Notes under the pieces: generated by a model
Seen by the model: only the letters and a program-made list of their open reading frames with translations
Database searches by the model: none
What the model was told of the DNA's origin: nothing
Made by a program: the position numbers and the translations under genes
NCBI GenBank assembly: GCA_964473155.1
Contig: CAYYNT010000003.1
Span: forward strand, 86,577-150,576
Reading direction: 5' to 3'
Length of the DNA: 64,000 nt
Source of the DNA: JAJFUG01 sp964473155
GTDB taxonomy: Bacteria; Gemmatimonadota; Glassbacteria; GWA2-58-10
Part shown: positions 25,514-34,523 of the stretch, piece by piece
Position numbering within the stretch: position 1 is the stretch's first letter
How the letters are laid out: each line of letters opens with the position of its first letter

Positions 25514-27052
25514 ATGCGTCTTCGAGCAATACATATCGCCCCGCTGTCAAGCGGCCTGCTGCTTGTGTTGAGTTTCCCGCCATTTAATCTCTATTTGCCG
25601 CCTTTCATCGCCCTGACACCTCTGTTCGCTTTTCTGGAGCAGGAGCGCTCGTCATACCGGGCCGTCGCCGGCGCGTTCGCCTGCGGACTGGTGTTCTGGG
25701 GCGGCCTTCTCTACTGGGTCACCCTGTTCACGGATGCCGGGTTCGTGGTGCTGATCATTATCATGTCGGCAAACCTGGCGTTGTTCACCCTCATCACCCG
25801 CCGTCTGCAAAGCCGTTTCGGCCTGTCCCTCTGCCTGAGCGCCCCGTTTGTCTGGACCGCAATCGACTACATCCACGCACATGGCGACCTGGCGTTCACC
25901 TGGGGCCAGCCGGTTTACAGTCTGACCGGATTCCCTCTTATCATCCAGTTTGCCTCTCTCTGTGGGCCTTATGGAGTCACTTTCTGGCTGGTTGCAGTAA
26001 ACGCCGCTTTTTATGAAACTATCAAGCGCCGCGCCGGAGGGGTCTCCATTCGCAGACCTCTGGCCGCTGCAGCCCTGCTGTTCGCCCTGCCGCTGTCCTT
26101 CGGCATGGTGTCATACCTGAATTCAGCCAGGATAGAAAAAGCCGCCCCCACAATGCGTATCAGCTATGTGCAGCCCAGCATCCCCCAGGACCTTAAATGG
26201 TCGGAGGGAATGCGCGACACCACTTTCCAGATTCTTAGCCAGCTTTCATTGTCCCAGGCCGGCTCCAAACCGGACCTGGTGGTCTGGCCCGAGGCCGCAG
26301 CGCCTGCATACCTTCGCACAGACCGCCGCTGGCGTGAGTATGTGGGCGGCGTTGCCGGCAGTCTTGGCTGCAACCTTATCACCGGCGCTCCGGAGTACCA
26401 TTTCCACGAAAACCGCAAGGATTACGATTCATTCAACTCGGCTTTTCTTTTCGGACCGGAAGGGGCAATCCGGGGGAAATACGATAAAATTCACATGGTC
26501 CCGATGAGCGAAAAGATTCCTTTCGAAGGCTATCTTCCGAGCCTGAGAAAAATCGATGTGGGAGGATCGCATTTCGTGCCTGGAGACAGCCTGGTGGTTT
26601 TCCGGACTGAGAAGGGAGATTTCGGCGCGCTGATCTGTTTCGAATCGATATTCCCGGAAATAAGCCGCGGGATGGTTATAAAAGGAGCGCAATGTATCCT
26701 TAACATCACCAACGACGCATGGTTCGAGCGCACCAGCGCCGCATATCAGCACAGCGCTTTCCTCGTCCTGCGGGCGATTGAAAACCGACGTGAAATAGTC
26801 CGCTCGGCCAACACCGGAGTGAGCGCGTTCTACGACCGCCTCGGGCGGCGGCGCGCCGCAACGAAACTTTACGAGCGCACCGCTTCGACATCCGAGATAC
26901 ATCTGTTCAACTGCCGCACCCTTTACAACCGTCTGAGTGACTGGCCGGCCCACATCTGCTGGCTACTGACCCTTGCCGCGCTGATCCTGAGTTTCTTCCG
27001 TCCTCCTGTCAGAACCTGCGGTCCCGGAGAAGAGCTATTTAAGCAACTCTGA
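25514..27052 (+). CDS. lnt: Apolipoprotein N-acyltransferase
   Basis: 512 aa. Third step of lipoprotein maturation: N-acylation of the lipobox cysteine at the inner membrane. N-terminal membrane domain of about six helices (10-200), then a nitrilase-like domain with the catalytic triad E260 (VVWPEAAAP), K325 (KYDKIHMVP) and C375 (ALICFESIF), and a last helix at about 485-502. Size as in E. coli. The ATG lacks a good ribosome-binding site. Divergent from plsC, and its last 18 bp overlap the convergent CBM9 gene. The lipoprotein encoded at 48021 is a possible substrate. Confidence 0.93.
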   Translation: MRLRAIHIAPLSSGLLLVLSFPPFNLYLPPFIALTPLFAFLEQERSSYRAVAGAFACGLVFWGGLLYWVTLFTDAGFVVLIIIMSANLALFTLITRRLQSRFGLSLCLSAPFVWTAIDYIHAHGDLAFTWGQPVYSLTGFPLIIQFASLCGPYGVTFWLVAVNAAFYETIKRRAGGVSIRRPLAAAALLFALPLSFGMVSYLNSARIEKAAPTMRISYVQPSIPQDLKWSEGMRDTTFQILSQLSLSQAGSKPDLVVWPEAAAPAYLRTDRRWREYVGGVAGSLGCNLITGAPEYHFHENRKDYDSFNSAFLFGPEGAIRGKYDKIHMVPMSEKIPFEGYLPSLRKIDVGGSHFVPGDSLVVFRTEKGDFGALICFESIFPEISRGMVIKGAQCILNITNDAWFERTSAAYQHSAFLVLRAIENRREIVRSANTGVSAFYDRLGRRRAATKLYERTASTSEIHLFNCRTLYNRLSDWPAHICWLLTLAALILSFFRPPVRTCGPGEELFKQL

Positions 27053-27799
27053 AGAAAACTCTATCTCGCCGAAACGATCCGGATCATGGAAAGATCCGCC
27101 GGAAATGGGCGACCAGGCGTAATACTCGCCACGGACTCCAGCGCCCTGCGGCAGGTCAATGCGGTAAAGGTTCAGCCGCCAGCGGTCACCGGATTTTGGC
27201 GGGGTGTCGCGTCCGTCGACTATATCCTCCAGCGGCACGGCGATCTCCACGCTCCAGCCACCATCGCTATCCGATTTGTCGTTCAGTGTTCCATCCACGA
27301 ACACAGCACGCTTTATGCCCAGGCTGTTCCAGGCCAGCATCCCGTCCCGGCGCTCGCCTTTTCTCAGAATGAAACCGTCCCACAGCGTGTTGAGCGGATT
27401 CACTTCAAGTTCCAGATACGATTCCCTGTCGCCATCGGGATTGATAAATGCCTCAACCACTTCCTCGTTGTAAATCGGAAGGTCGCGTTCAGTCATCGTG
27501 GACCAGATATGGGTGTCCCGGCATTCAAAAGATATGTACAGGAAACGGTCATCCCACATCAGGCGCGCCGTGGTTTTCTGGCTGGCTTTCTCTCCCTCCC
27601 GCGCCGCGTTCATCTCGATTGGAGCGCAAGCTTTCCAGGCCGCCTCGTTTACTATACCGTCGATAACCGGCGGGTATGCCGCGCGCTTGACGGCATAGTG
27701 TTTTGTCGGCGGATCGGCCTGTTCGGCCCGTAAAGGAGCAAGACAAACAAAGACCGACATTACGGCGAACAAAAAAGGAAACGGCTTGCCAGATAACAA
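27035..27799 (-). CDS. Exported CBM9-like carbohydrate-binding protein
   Basis: 254 aa from TTG 27799, with GAGG 6 nt upstream. Signal peptide about 1-25 (FLFAVMSVFVCLAPLRA). The rest is one CBM9-like domain: PPVIDGIVNEAAWKAC, WDDRFLYISFECRD, YNEEVVEAFINPDGDRESY, LEVNPLNTLWDG, GGWSVEIAVPL and WRLNLYRID. No catalytic domain is attached. Such stand-alone domains are common in FCB and Planctomycete genomes; the ligand is unknown. It follows the Fur-family gene by 53 bp and overlaps the end of lnt. Confidence 0.82.
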   Translation of the reverse strand: MLSGKPFPFLFAVMSVFVCLAPLRAEQADPPTKHYAVKRAAYPPVIDGIVNEAAWKACAPIEMNAAREGEKASQKTTARLMWDDRFLYISFECRDTHIWSTMTERDLPIYNEEVVEAFINPDGDRESYLELEVNPLNTLWDGFILRKGERRDGMLAWNSLGIKRAVFVDGTLNDKSDSDGGWSVEIAVPLEDIVDGRDTPPKSGDRWRLNLYRIDLPQGAGVRGEYYAWSPISGGSFHDPDRFGEIEFSSELLK

Positions 27800-27852
27800 G
27801 AAACACCTCTCTGGTTAAAGTTGTATGTCATGTCCGGACAGAGACGGGACTA

Positions 27853-28299
27853 TCATTCATGGTCCGCCGAGGCGCGGCATTTGGTGCAATATCCGTAAAT
27901 GTCGAGCTTATGGTTTGTGATGTTGAAGTCGTGTTCACGGGCCACTTTCAACTGGAGTTCCTCAATCGCGTCGTTCTTGAACTCAAGCACCTTTCCGCAA
28001 CGCGTGCAGATAAGATGATCGTGGTGCCTGTCCTTCAGCACAGCCTCGAACCTCTTGAACCGTTTACCGAAACGGTGCTGCACCACCAGGTTGCTCTTGA
28101 TCAGAACATCCAGCGTCCGGTAGATCGAGGCGATGGAGGCCGCAATCTTTTTCTGGCGCAGAAGATTCTGAATGTCTTCCACGCTGAGGTGTCCGGTTGA
28201 GCTGAAAATTATCTCCGCAATCCTGCGGCGCTGTCGAGTAATCAGATAGCCGTTGTCCCGCAGGTATTTGATAAATTGTTCAGTAAGGTCCTCAGACAT
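27853..28299 (-). CDS. Fur family metal- or peroxide-responsive regulator
   Basis: 148 aa with GGAGG ahead of the ATG. Winged helix with ITRQRRRIAEII and the recognition helix ASIASIYRTLDVL. Metal-binding text is HHDH (92-95), structural zinc cysteines C98/C101 (ICTRCG) and C138/C141 (YCTKC). Fur, Zur and PerR cannot be told apart by this alone. It sits 33 bp after pyrF and before the CBM9 gene. It may act on the palindromes seen upstream of nifU or the b5-DUF2231 gene, though neither looks like a classical Fur box. Confidence 0.92.
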   Translation of the reverse strand: MSEDLTEQFIKYLRDNGYLITRQRRRIAEIIFSSTGHLSVEDIQNLLRQKKIAASIASIYRTLDVLIKSNLVVQHRFGKRFKRFEAVLKDRHHDHLICTRCGKVLEFKNDAIEELQLKVAREHDFNITNHKLDIYGYCTKCRASADHE

Positions 28300-28332
28300 A
28301 ATGCCTCCTCTGGCTGTCTACGCCGCGGTCCG

Positions 28333-29148
28333 TTACCGCGGACCGCCGACATCCTGTTTTAGTTTTTCAGCCGCTGCTCTTATCTTCTGTTCAAAATCGG
28401 TCCCGTTCCCCGCAAAAATCACGCTGCGCGAGGCATTGACGATCACACCCGGGCTGCCCCCCCGCCGGGCCGCCGCCTCCACGCTCTCCAGGCTGCCTCC
28501 CTGCGCCCCGATGCCTGGAAGAAGGAACGGCATTCCCGGAGCGGCTTCACGCACAAGCAAAACCTGCTCAGGGTGTGTGGCGCCAACCACCAGTCCAATA
28601 CAGTCCCGGCCCTCGTTCCATTCCCTGGCCTTTTCAGCCACCCTCATATAAAGCGGTTGCTGTCCGGAGGACTGGAAATCGGCTGAGGATGGGTTGCTGG
28701 TAAGACAAAGCAGAAATAAACCTTTCCCTTCGTATTTCAAATACGGCGCTATCGAATCCCATCCCATGTATGGATTCACCGTAAGGGCATCCGCGCCCAG
28801 CCATTCGAATGCAGCCCGGGCGTATTTCTCAGCCGTATTGCCGATATCGCCACGCTTGGCGTCCAGGATCACCGGCACGCGGCCATTTATATGCCGGATC
28901 GTTTTTTCGAGAGCTTCCAGTCCACGAATGCCCTCGGCCTCGTAAAACGCCATATTGGGCTTGTAGCAGCAGACCAGATCGAGAGTGGCATCCACAACGG
29001 CGCAACCGAACCGGTACAGCGGATCAACACCATCTCTCACATGTTCCGGGATTTTTGCCAACTCGATATCAAGCCCGACACACGCCAGGCTCCCGTTTCT
29101 CGCAGCCGCCCCGGCAATCCTTTCCCAGCAGCCCGGCTTACCATTCAT
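28333..29148 (-). CDS. pyrF: Orotidine 5'-phosphate decarboxylase (type 2)
   Basis: 271 aa, ATG 29148 with GGGG 7 nt upstream. Catalyses OMP to UMP, the last step of de novo pyrimidine synthesis. The catalytic segment VILDAKRGDIGNTAEKYA is intact; the N-terminal ACVGLDIE and C-terminal GVIVNASRSVIFA fit the long (type 2, about 270 aa) branch found in Mycobacterium, Myxococcus and many candidate phyla. A GCGGTCCG/CGGACCGC hairpin (28325-28346) overlaps its stop codon. Followed by the Fur-family gene. Confidence 0.93.
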   Translation of the reverse strand: MNGKPGCWERIAGAAARNGSLACVGLDIELAKIPEHVRDGVDPLYRFGCAVVDATLDLVCCYKPNMAFYEAEGIRGLEALEKTIRHINGRVPVILDAKRGDIGNTAEKYARAAFEWLGADALTVNPYMGWDSIAPYLKYEGKGLFLLCLTSNPSSADFQSSGQQPLYMRVAEKAREWNEGRDCIGLVVGATHPEQVLLVREAAPGMPFLLPGIGAQGGSLESVEAAARRGGSPGVIVNASRSVIFAGNGTDFEQKIRAAAEKLKQDVGGPR

Positions 29149-29205
29149 TTAAGCGCCCCATCTGCATTAATGGTTTTCGTTTCTACAAATACTTTGTCTT
29201 TTAAA

Positions 29206-29234
29206 TATCTAAACAGATTGAGAATAATTGTCAA
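29206..29234 (-). promoter_or_regulatory. Candidate promoter of pyrF-fur-CBM9
   Basis: Minus strand -35 TTGACA (29229-29234), 17-nt spacer, -10 TAGATA (29206-29211, weak), 58 nt before the pyrF ATG in an AT-rich region. Confidence 0.45.
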
Positions 29235-29331
29235 CATAAATTTACTACGATCCTTTTAACAGTTCGAGCAGTTCAGAAGAACCGTCGATGGAAGAGAAAA
29301 CAGTAAGGGCAAATAATGATCACCTGAGCTT

Positions 29332-31581
29332 TCAGAAAGAACACCCGGCTGTTAACCGCTCCCGCAGCAACGCGGCCAGCCGGGTATAACGAACAGACAT
29401 ACGGGCGTTGCCCACTGCCACGGCTACAGCTTTCGGGTCTCCGGCCAGGACCACCACCTTACGGCCGCGTGAAATTGCCGTGTACAGAAGGTTCCGCTGA
29501 AGCATCACATAATGCTCGCTCAGCAGTACAACGATCACCGCCGGATACTCGCTGCCCTGGCTTTTATGGACTGTGACGGCATAAGCCAGCTCAAGATCGT
29601 CGAGTTCCAATCCGGCGTATCCAACCAGCCGCCCGTCGAAATCAACCCGAAGATTCTGTTCCTCGCTGTCAAACGATACTATCCGCCCCACATCCCCGTT
29701 GAATACGTCCTTCTCGTAATCGTTCCTCAGTTGCATCACCCGGTCCCCGATACGCAGGTCGCGGGCGGTAAAGGTCACCTTTCTTCCCTCGGGATTCAGG
29801 GCCTGCTGAAGCAACTGGTTAAGCGCGCGAGTGCCGCAAAGGCCTTTGTTCATCGGGGTGATAACCTGGAGGCCGGAGGCCGGGTCCACACCGAAAGCCG
29901 GTTCGAGGCGTTCGGTGATCAGCCGGACTATCTGCTCTCGCAGAGTATCCGGATCATTCTGCGGCATTAAGAAAAAGTCGCGGCGGCCCGGCTCCCCCTC
30001 GACTGACAAGTTTCCCGTATCAAGCTCCGGGTCACGCTCCAGCGGGACCATTCCCCGCCTTATGCGATGGGCGTTGCGTATGATCAAGCTCTGTCCGGCC
30101 TGACGGAATATTTCATCGAGACGGTAGACCGGCAGAACTCCACTTTCTATTAGGTCCTTCAGAACCGTTCCAGGACCGATAGATGGGAGCTGATCCACAT
30201 CCCCGACGAGGATCAGCGCCGCGCCGTAAGGGATGGCATCCAGAAAGCTGGCAAAAAGAGGCAGATCAACCATCGAAACCTCATCCAGCACAAATATCTC
30301 GCCCTCCAGCGGACGGATGCGGTTATGAAGGAACTGACCGTCCTGAAAGCTCCAGCCCAGCAGACGGTGGATGGTGGATGCGGCCCGGCCGCCCGATGTC
30401 TCGCTCATACGCTTGGCGGCCCGCCCCGTTGGAGCGGCTAACACCACCCGAATCCGCGCTTTTTCCGCGACATCGATCAAAGCGGCGACGACTGTCGTCT
30501 TACCTGTGCCCGGCCCGCCTGTAATCACCGCAATCCGGTCGCGCAGGGCGCCGCGGATCGCCTCCATTTGTCCGGAGGAAAGACACAGTCCGTTCTCCTG
30601 CTCGAATGTTTTCAGTTCTTTATCCCAGCCTGCCAGGCCATAATCCGGAAGCAACTCCTTGCCAGTGTTTAAAATCGATTCTATACGGCTGACAGCATTT
30701 TCCTCTGCATGATAGCAGCGCGAGGAGTAAATAAATACAGCGCCTGAGACGAGATCATTCCGTACAATCAACCGCCCGGCCTGAACGAGATTTTCCAGCG
30801 CCGGACGCAAGGTCTCGATATTAACTCCCAGGAGCCGGGAGCCTTCATCGAGCATGCGGTCAAGCGGCGCACAGGTATGTCCCCGGCCCTCGAATGTCTC
30901 GATCGAGTATTCCAGTCCGCTTGCCAGACGGAGAGGGCTGTCCGGCAACACTCCGAGGTTCCCGGCGATACGGTCGGCAGTGGCAAAACCGATGCCCTGA
31001 ATATCGTCCACCAGACAGTACGGGTTCTGCGAGACAAGCTCCACTGTTTTCTCTCGGTAGACTTTCCAAATCCTGGCGGCCAGAGATCCGCCCAGGCCGT
31101 GACCCTGCAGGAACACCATCGCCCGGCGGATGCCTCGCTGTTCCTGCCAGGCATCCCGGATCAGCGCAATACGTTTCGCGCCCAGGCCTGGAACCTCGGA
31201 CAAGCGCTCCGGCTCACGATCGATGACCTCAAGTGTCTTTCCCCCGAAAGCACTCACGATCCGCTCTGCTGTCACCGGACCCACCCCGCGTATCAGTCCG
31301 GAGGCAAGGTATTTTTCGATCCCTTCCACAGTCTCGGGATGGATAAACTCATAACTTTCCACCTGGAACTGACGGCCGAAACGCGGATGGTTTTTCCAGA
31401 CTCCGGTCAGTCTCAAATGCTCGCCCTCATTGACTCCGGCAAGGTGTCCGACCACGGTCAGGCTCTCGCCGCCGCTTTGCTCGACAAAACGGGCCACCGT
31501 GTAGTCGTTTTCCTCGTTACGGTAACTGATGTAGTCGAGCAGTCCGCTGATATATTCCCTTACGCCGGCAGCACGGTTCAT
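29332..31581 (-). CDS. recD2: RecD2-type ATP-dependent DNA helicase
   Basis: 749 aa. N-terminal OB-like and helix-hairpin-helix region (GLIRGVGPVTAERIV, VPGLGAKRIALI), then SF1B helicase motifs: Walker A ITGGPGTGKTTVV, Walker B IFVLDEVSMVDL, a GDVDQLPSIGPG segment, and the C-terminal AYAVTVHKSQGSEYP. RecD2 proteins work without RecBC and act 5'-3' in repair or replication-fork maintenance. ATG 31581 has GGAAG 7 nt upstream. Downstream of tpx and preceded by the tpx terminator, so it probably has its own promoter, which I could not place. Confidence 0.93.
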   Translation of the reverse strand: MNRAAGVREYISGLLDYISYRNEENDYTVARFVEQSGGESLTVVGHLAGVNEGEHLRLTGVWKNHPRFGRQFQVESYEFIHPETVEGIEKYLASGLIRGVGPVTAERIVSAFGGKTLEVIDREPERLSEVPGLGAKRIALIRDAWQEQRGIRRAMVFLQGHGLGGSLAARIWKVYREKTVELVSQNPYCLVDDIQGIGFATADRIAGNLGVLPDSPLRLASGLEYSIETFEGRGHTCAPLDRMLDEGSRLLGVNIETLRPALENLVQAGRLIVRNDLVSGAVFIYSSRCYHAEENAVSRIESILNTGKELLPDYGLAGWDKELKTFEQENGLCLSSGQMEAIRGALRDRIAVITGGPGTGKTTVVAALIDVAEKARIRVVLAAPTGRAAKRMSETSGGRAASTIHRLLGWSFQDGQFLHNRIRPLEGEIFVLDEVSMVDLPLFASFLDAIPYGAALILVGDVDQLPSIGPGTVLKDLIESGVLPVYRLDEIFRQAGQSLIIRNAHRIRRGMVPLERDPELDTGNLSVEGEPGRRDFFLMPQNDPDTLREQIVRLITERLEPAFGVDPASGLQVITPMNKGLCGTRALNQLLQQALNPEGRKVTFTARDLRIGDRVMQLRNDYEKDVFNGDVGRIVSFDSEEQNLRVDFDGRLVGYAGLELDDLELAYAVTVHKSQGSEYPAVIVVLLSEHYVMLQRNLLYTAISRGRKVVVLAGDPKAVAVAVGNARMSVRYTRLAALLRERLTAGCSF

Positions 31582-31632
31582 TCTGTCGCTTCCGTTATGG
31601 TTTCAGGATTGAGAATTTTTATCATCAACAGG

Positions 31633-31673
31633 CAAAATAACGGCCCGTTGCCTGAATATCAAGCCACGGGCCG
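31633..31673 (-). terminator. Rho-independent terminator of tpx
   Basis: Minus strand 8-bp stem CGGCCCGT/ACGGGCCG (31666-31673 and 31641-31648) followed by TTATTTTG. Confidence 0.8.
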
Positions 31674-31735
31674 AAATGAAACCAATAAGAACAGAATTGT
31701 CTTTATTACCCTTTTTCGAACAAGTCAATCAATAA

Positions 31736-32248
31736 TCAGGCCAGCTTTTTCAATTGAGCCAGTATTTCATCATAGTTAGGCTCATCGGCGACTTCCTTCA
31801 CCAGTTGCACGTAGCGCACCACCCCTGACTTGTCCAGCACGAACACTGTCCTGGCGAGAAGGCTCAATTCCTGTATCAGAATCCCATAAGCCCGGCCGAA
31901 ATCACCCGTTCGGAAATCCGATAGGAATACCATGTTCTCTATGCATTCCGTGTTCGCCCAGCGCTTTATCGCAAAGGGCGTGTCGCGGCTTATGGTTACG
32001 AACTTGACATCCCCCAGCCGTGATGCCTCCTTGCTGAACCGTTTCGTTTCCAGGTTGCAAACAGGAGTGTCAAGCGATGGCACCGCGCTGATTACAGTAA
32101 GGCTGCCCTTGAAATCTGAAATTTTTGTTTCCTGTAGATCAGTATTCCAGAGACTCACCTCGGGAGCCTTGTCCCCGGCTTTAACCTCATTTCCTGATAG
32201 AGTAAGAGGATTGCCCTTGAATGTGACCACTCCTTTTCTTTCACTCAT
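31736..32248 (-). CDS. tpx: Thiol peroxidase (Tpx, atypical 2-Cys peroxiredoxin)
   Basis: 170 aa. Reduces H2O2 and alkyl hydroperoxides, then is recycled by thioredoxin. Peroxidatic C64 in SLDTPVCNLETKRF and resolving C102 in NTECIENM are both present, with the typical R-W and DFR text around them. ATG 32248 follows AGGAG by 6 nt. Single gene with its own promoter and terminator, close to other oxygen-defence genes. Confidence 0.95.
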   Translation of the reverse strand: MSERKGVVTFKGNPLTLSGNEVKAGDKAPEVSLWNTDLQETKISDFKGSLTVISAVPSLDTPVCNLETKRFSKEASRLGDVKFVTISRDTPFAIKRWANTECIENMVFLSDFRTGDFGRAYGILIQELSLLARTVFVLDKSGVVRYVQLVKEVADEPNYDEILAQLKKLA

Positions 32249-32366
32249 GTCAGTCTCCTGTCAACGTGATAGTTCAGGCCGTCCAGGCCTTATAGACCGA
32301 TCCAAATTGCTTCGAGACCTCTCCGCATTGTCCCGGCCCTCCGGGAAAACGCTTGTCTCACTATCA

Positions 32367-32395
32367 ACTCTATGCGGCGGATATCCTTCTGTCAA
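32367..32395 (-). promoter_or_regulatory. Sigma70-type promoter of tpx
   Basis: Minus strand -35 TTGACA (32390-32395), 17-nt spacer, -10 TAGAGT (32367-32372), about 119 nt before the ATG. Confidence 0.55.
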
Positions 32396-32456
32396 GAAAG
32401 GAGGGGGATATTTTACTTTTTTATCAACATTAACGCGCAATCTTAAGAGATCTGCT

Positions 32457-33269
32457 TCATTTCTGGCATTCCGCACAGAAAAAAGTGCTGCGCTGCTGCT
32501 GCACGATCCGATCTATTATCCGGCCGCAAGCGCGGCAAGGCTGGCCTTCCCTGCCGTATACCGCCAGAAAATTCTGGAATGAACCGCTTTCACCTCGCGA
32601 GTCCTGAAAATCTGAAAAGGTCGTCCCGCAATGCTCTATCGCCTGTTTCAGGATTCTTATAGTGGAAGAATGCAGACGGGCTGTTTCTTCCGTGTCTAGA
32701 GAAGCGGGAGAGCGCCGGGGATGGATACGGCAATCAAACAATATTTCTGAAGCGTAAATATTCCCTATCCCTGCTATCCGGTCCTGGCGGAGGAGCCAGG
32801 GTTTTATTTCACCCCGCGCGCTGGCAGTAAGAGCAGCAAGGGCCTCGACCGTGAAAGCCTTAGTCAGCGGATCGATCCCCCCGGGAACAGCTGCCGACGG
32901 CGAGTTCACCACTCGCATCAAGCCGAAACGCCTCAGGTCGTAGAAATGAAGCGCTCCATCGTCCAGAATCAATCTGGCGCGCAGATGTTTTTCCTGCTGG
33001 CCGCCCTGGCAACCATCCATGATCAGGCGGCCGGACATGCGAAGATGAAAACAGAGCCAGAGCTTTTTCGCAGGAGAGACGCCGACGGACAACTCAATCA
33101 TCAACTGTTTGCCCATGCGCAGCACCGAGACAATCCGGCCGCCTTTTATCCGGGCCAGGTCCGGATGCTCAAGCTTGCGATCCAGAATCTCAACGCCGCG
33201 GATGGTTTTTCCCATAAGATGAGGAGCAAGCTGACGCGCAACAGTCTCAACCTCCGGAAGTTCAGGCAC
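32457..33269 (-). CDS. mutM: Formamidopyrimidine-DNA glycosylase
   Basis: 270 aa. The start must be GTG 33269, because the catalytic residue is the proline right after the initiator Met (PELPEVETVARQL); an ATG two codons upstream would block it. GAGG lies 5 nt before this GTG. The enzyme excises 8-oxoguanine and Fapy lesions with a beta/delta lyase step. Visible: P1, E2, the catalytic lysine in RMGKQLMIEL, an H2TH region (GIGNIYASEILFDCRIHP) and a four-cysteine zinc finger (CRACG...FFCAEC). Intact and typical length. Confidence 0.95.
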   Translation of the reverse strand: MPELPEVETVARQLAPHLMGKTIRGVEILDRKLEHPDLARIKGGRIVSVLRMGKQLMIELSVGVSPAKKLWLCFHLRMSGRLIMDGCQGGQQEKHLRARLILDDGALHFYDLRRFGLMRVVNSPSAAVPGGIDPLTKAFTVEALAALTASARGEIKPWLLRQDRIAGIGNIYASEILFDCRIHPRRSPASLDTEETARLHSSTIRILKQAIEHCGTTFSDFQDSRGESGSFQNFLAVYGREGQPCRACGRIIDRIVQQQRSTFFCAECQK

Positions 33270-33289
33270 ATTCACCTCTCAATCAGTCT

Positions 33290-33321
33290 GATAACAAAAG
33301 CGCCCGCAGGCCTCGGGCGCT
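33290..33321 (-). terminator. Rho-independent terminator of nifUS
   Basis: Minus strand 8-bp stem AGCGCCCG/CGGGCGCT (33314-33321 and 33299-33306) with a 7-nt loop, followed by TTTTGTT. Confidence 0.82.
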
Positions 33322-33356
33322 TAGCGGACAGAATATATGAGCCGGGTTTAATGCTG

Positions 33357-34523
33357 TCAGGCCCCTTTCTGCACGAATGGAGATATTTCACGCAACCGCT
33401 CTACGATGCCAGGAGCACGTTCAAGAACCAGGTTGATATCTTCATCCATTGTGTAGCGGCTAAGGCTGAACCGGATAGAGCCGTGAACCGCGGTGAAAGG
33501 GATGCCCATTGCGCGAAGCACATAAGAAGGCTCCAGCGAGCCGCTGGCGCAGGCCGAGCCGCTCGAGGCGCAAATGCCGAACTCATCAAGCATCAGCAGG
33601 ATCGATTCACCCTCGATGAACTCAAAACTGATATTGAGAGTATTGGGCAGACGGTTTTTACCGTTGACACGGGAATCCCTGCAGGTAGCCAGAAGGCCCG
33701 CTTCAAGCCGGTCGCGCAGAGTGCGGATCCGTTCGCTCTCCTCTTCCATGCCGTCAAGCGCAAGTTCCGCCGCGCGTCCAAGTCCGATGATGCCGGGTAC
33801 GTTCTCTGTGCCGGCGCGTTTACCGCTCTCCTGATGGCCACCGTGAATCAACGGCATGATTTTGGTGCCTTCACGTACATATAACGCGCCTATTCCCTTG
33901 GGGGCGTGAATTTTGTGTCCGGACATGGAAAGAAGGTCAACCGGCGTCTTTTTCAAGTCTATCGGCAACTTGCCAGCAACCTGCACTGCGTCTGTATGGA
34001 AAAGCACCCCTTTGGATTTGACTATCTGCGCAATTTTTTCAATGGGGAATATCACACCGGTTTCGTTATTGGCCCACATGATGCTGACCAGGCCGGTATC
34101 ATCGTTGATAGAGTTCGCCAGAAGGTCAAGGTCCAGCGCCCCGTTGCCGTCCACCGGCAGTTCGGTGAGACGGTAACCTTTCTTGTCCCGAAGGTAATGC
34201 CCCACCTCACGCACCGCAGGGTGTTCAACACGAGTGGTGATGAAATGACGTTTATTCGAAGGCAGCAGCTCAAGAGTACCCAGAATGGCCTGGTTATCTC
34301 CCTCCGAACCGCCTGCGGTGAAAATAATTTCACCCGGAGAAGCATTGAAAAGAGATGCCACGCTCGCGCGGGCCTGCTCGACCTGCTTGCGCACTCCTCC
34401 GCCGAATGAATGCATGCTGGAGGGGTTGCCGTAATAATCGGTCAGGTATGGCTGCATGGCCGCCACGACTTCCGGGGCGATCATGGTAGTTGCATTGTTG
34501 TCGAGATAGACTGTCCGGCTCAC
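33357..34523 (-). CDS. nifS: Cysteine desulfurase NifS
   Basis: 388 aa from GTG 34523 (GGAGG upstream), whose GTGA overlaps the nifU stop by 4 bp; a longer frame to 34613 would run inside nifU. PLP enzyme that takes sulfur from cysteine for Fe-S assembly. TVYLDNNATT at the N-terminus, EHPAV and HTDAVQVAGK in the core, PLP lysine in SMSGHKIHAPKG, and the mobile catalytic cysteine in ASSGSACASGS. The Cys-loop sequence fits the NifS/IscS group rather than SufS. Second gene of the nifUS operon. Confidence 0.94.
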   Translation of the reverse strand: MSRTVYLDNNATTMIAPEVVAAMQPYLTDYYGNPSSMHSFGGGVRKQVEQARASVASLFNASPGEIIFTAGGSEGDNQAILGTLELLPSNKRHFITTRVEHPAVREVGHYLRDKKGYRLTELPVDGNGALDLDLLANSINDDTGLVSIMWANNETGVIFPIEKIAQIVKSKGVLFHTDAVQVAGKLPIDLKKTPVDLLSMSGHKIHAPKGIGALYVREGTKIMPLIHGGHQESGKRAGTENVPGIIGLGRAAELALDGMEEESERIRTLRDRLEAGLLATCRDSRVNGKNRLPNTLNISFEFIEGESILLMLDEFGICASSGSACASGSLEPSYVLRAMGIPFTAVHGSIRFSLSRYTMDEDINLVLERAPGIVERLREISPFVQKGA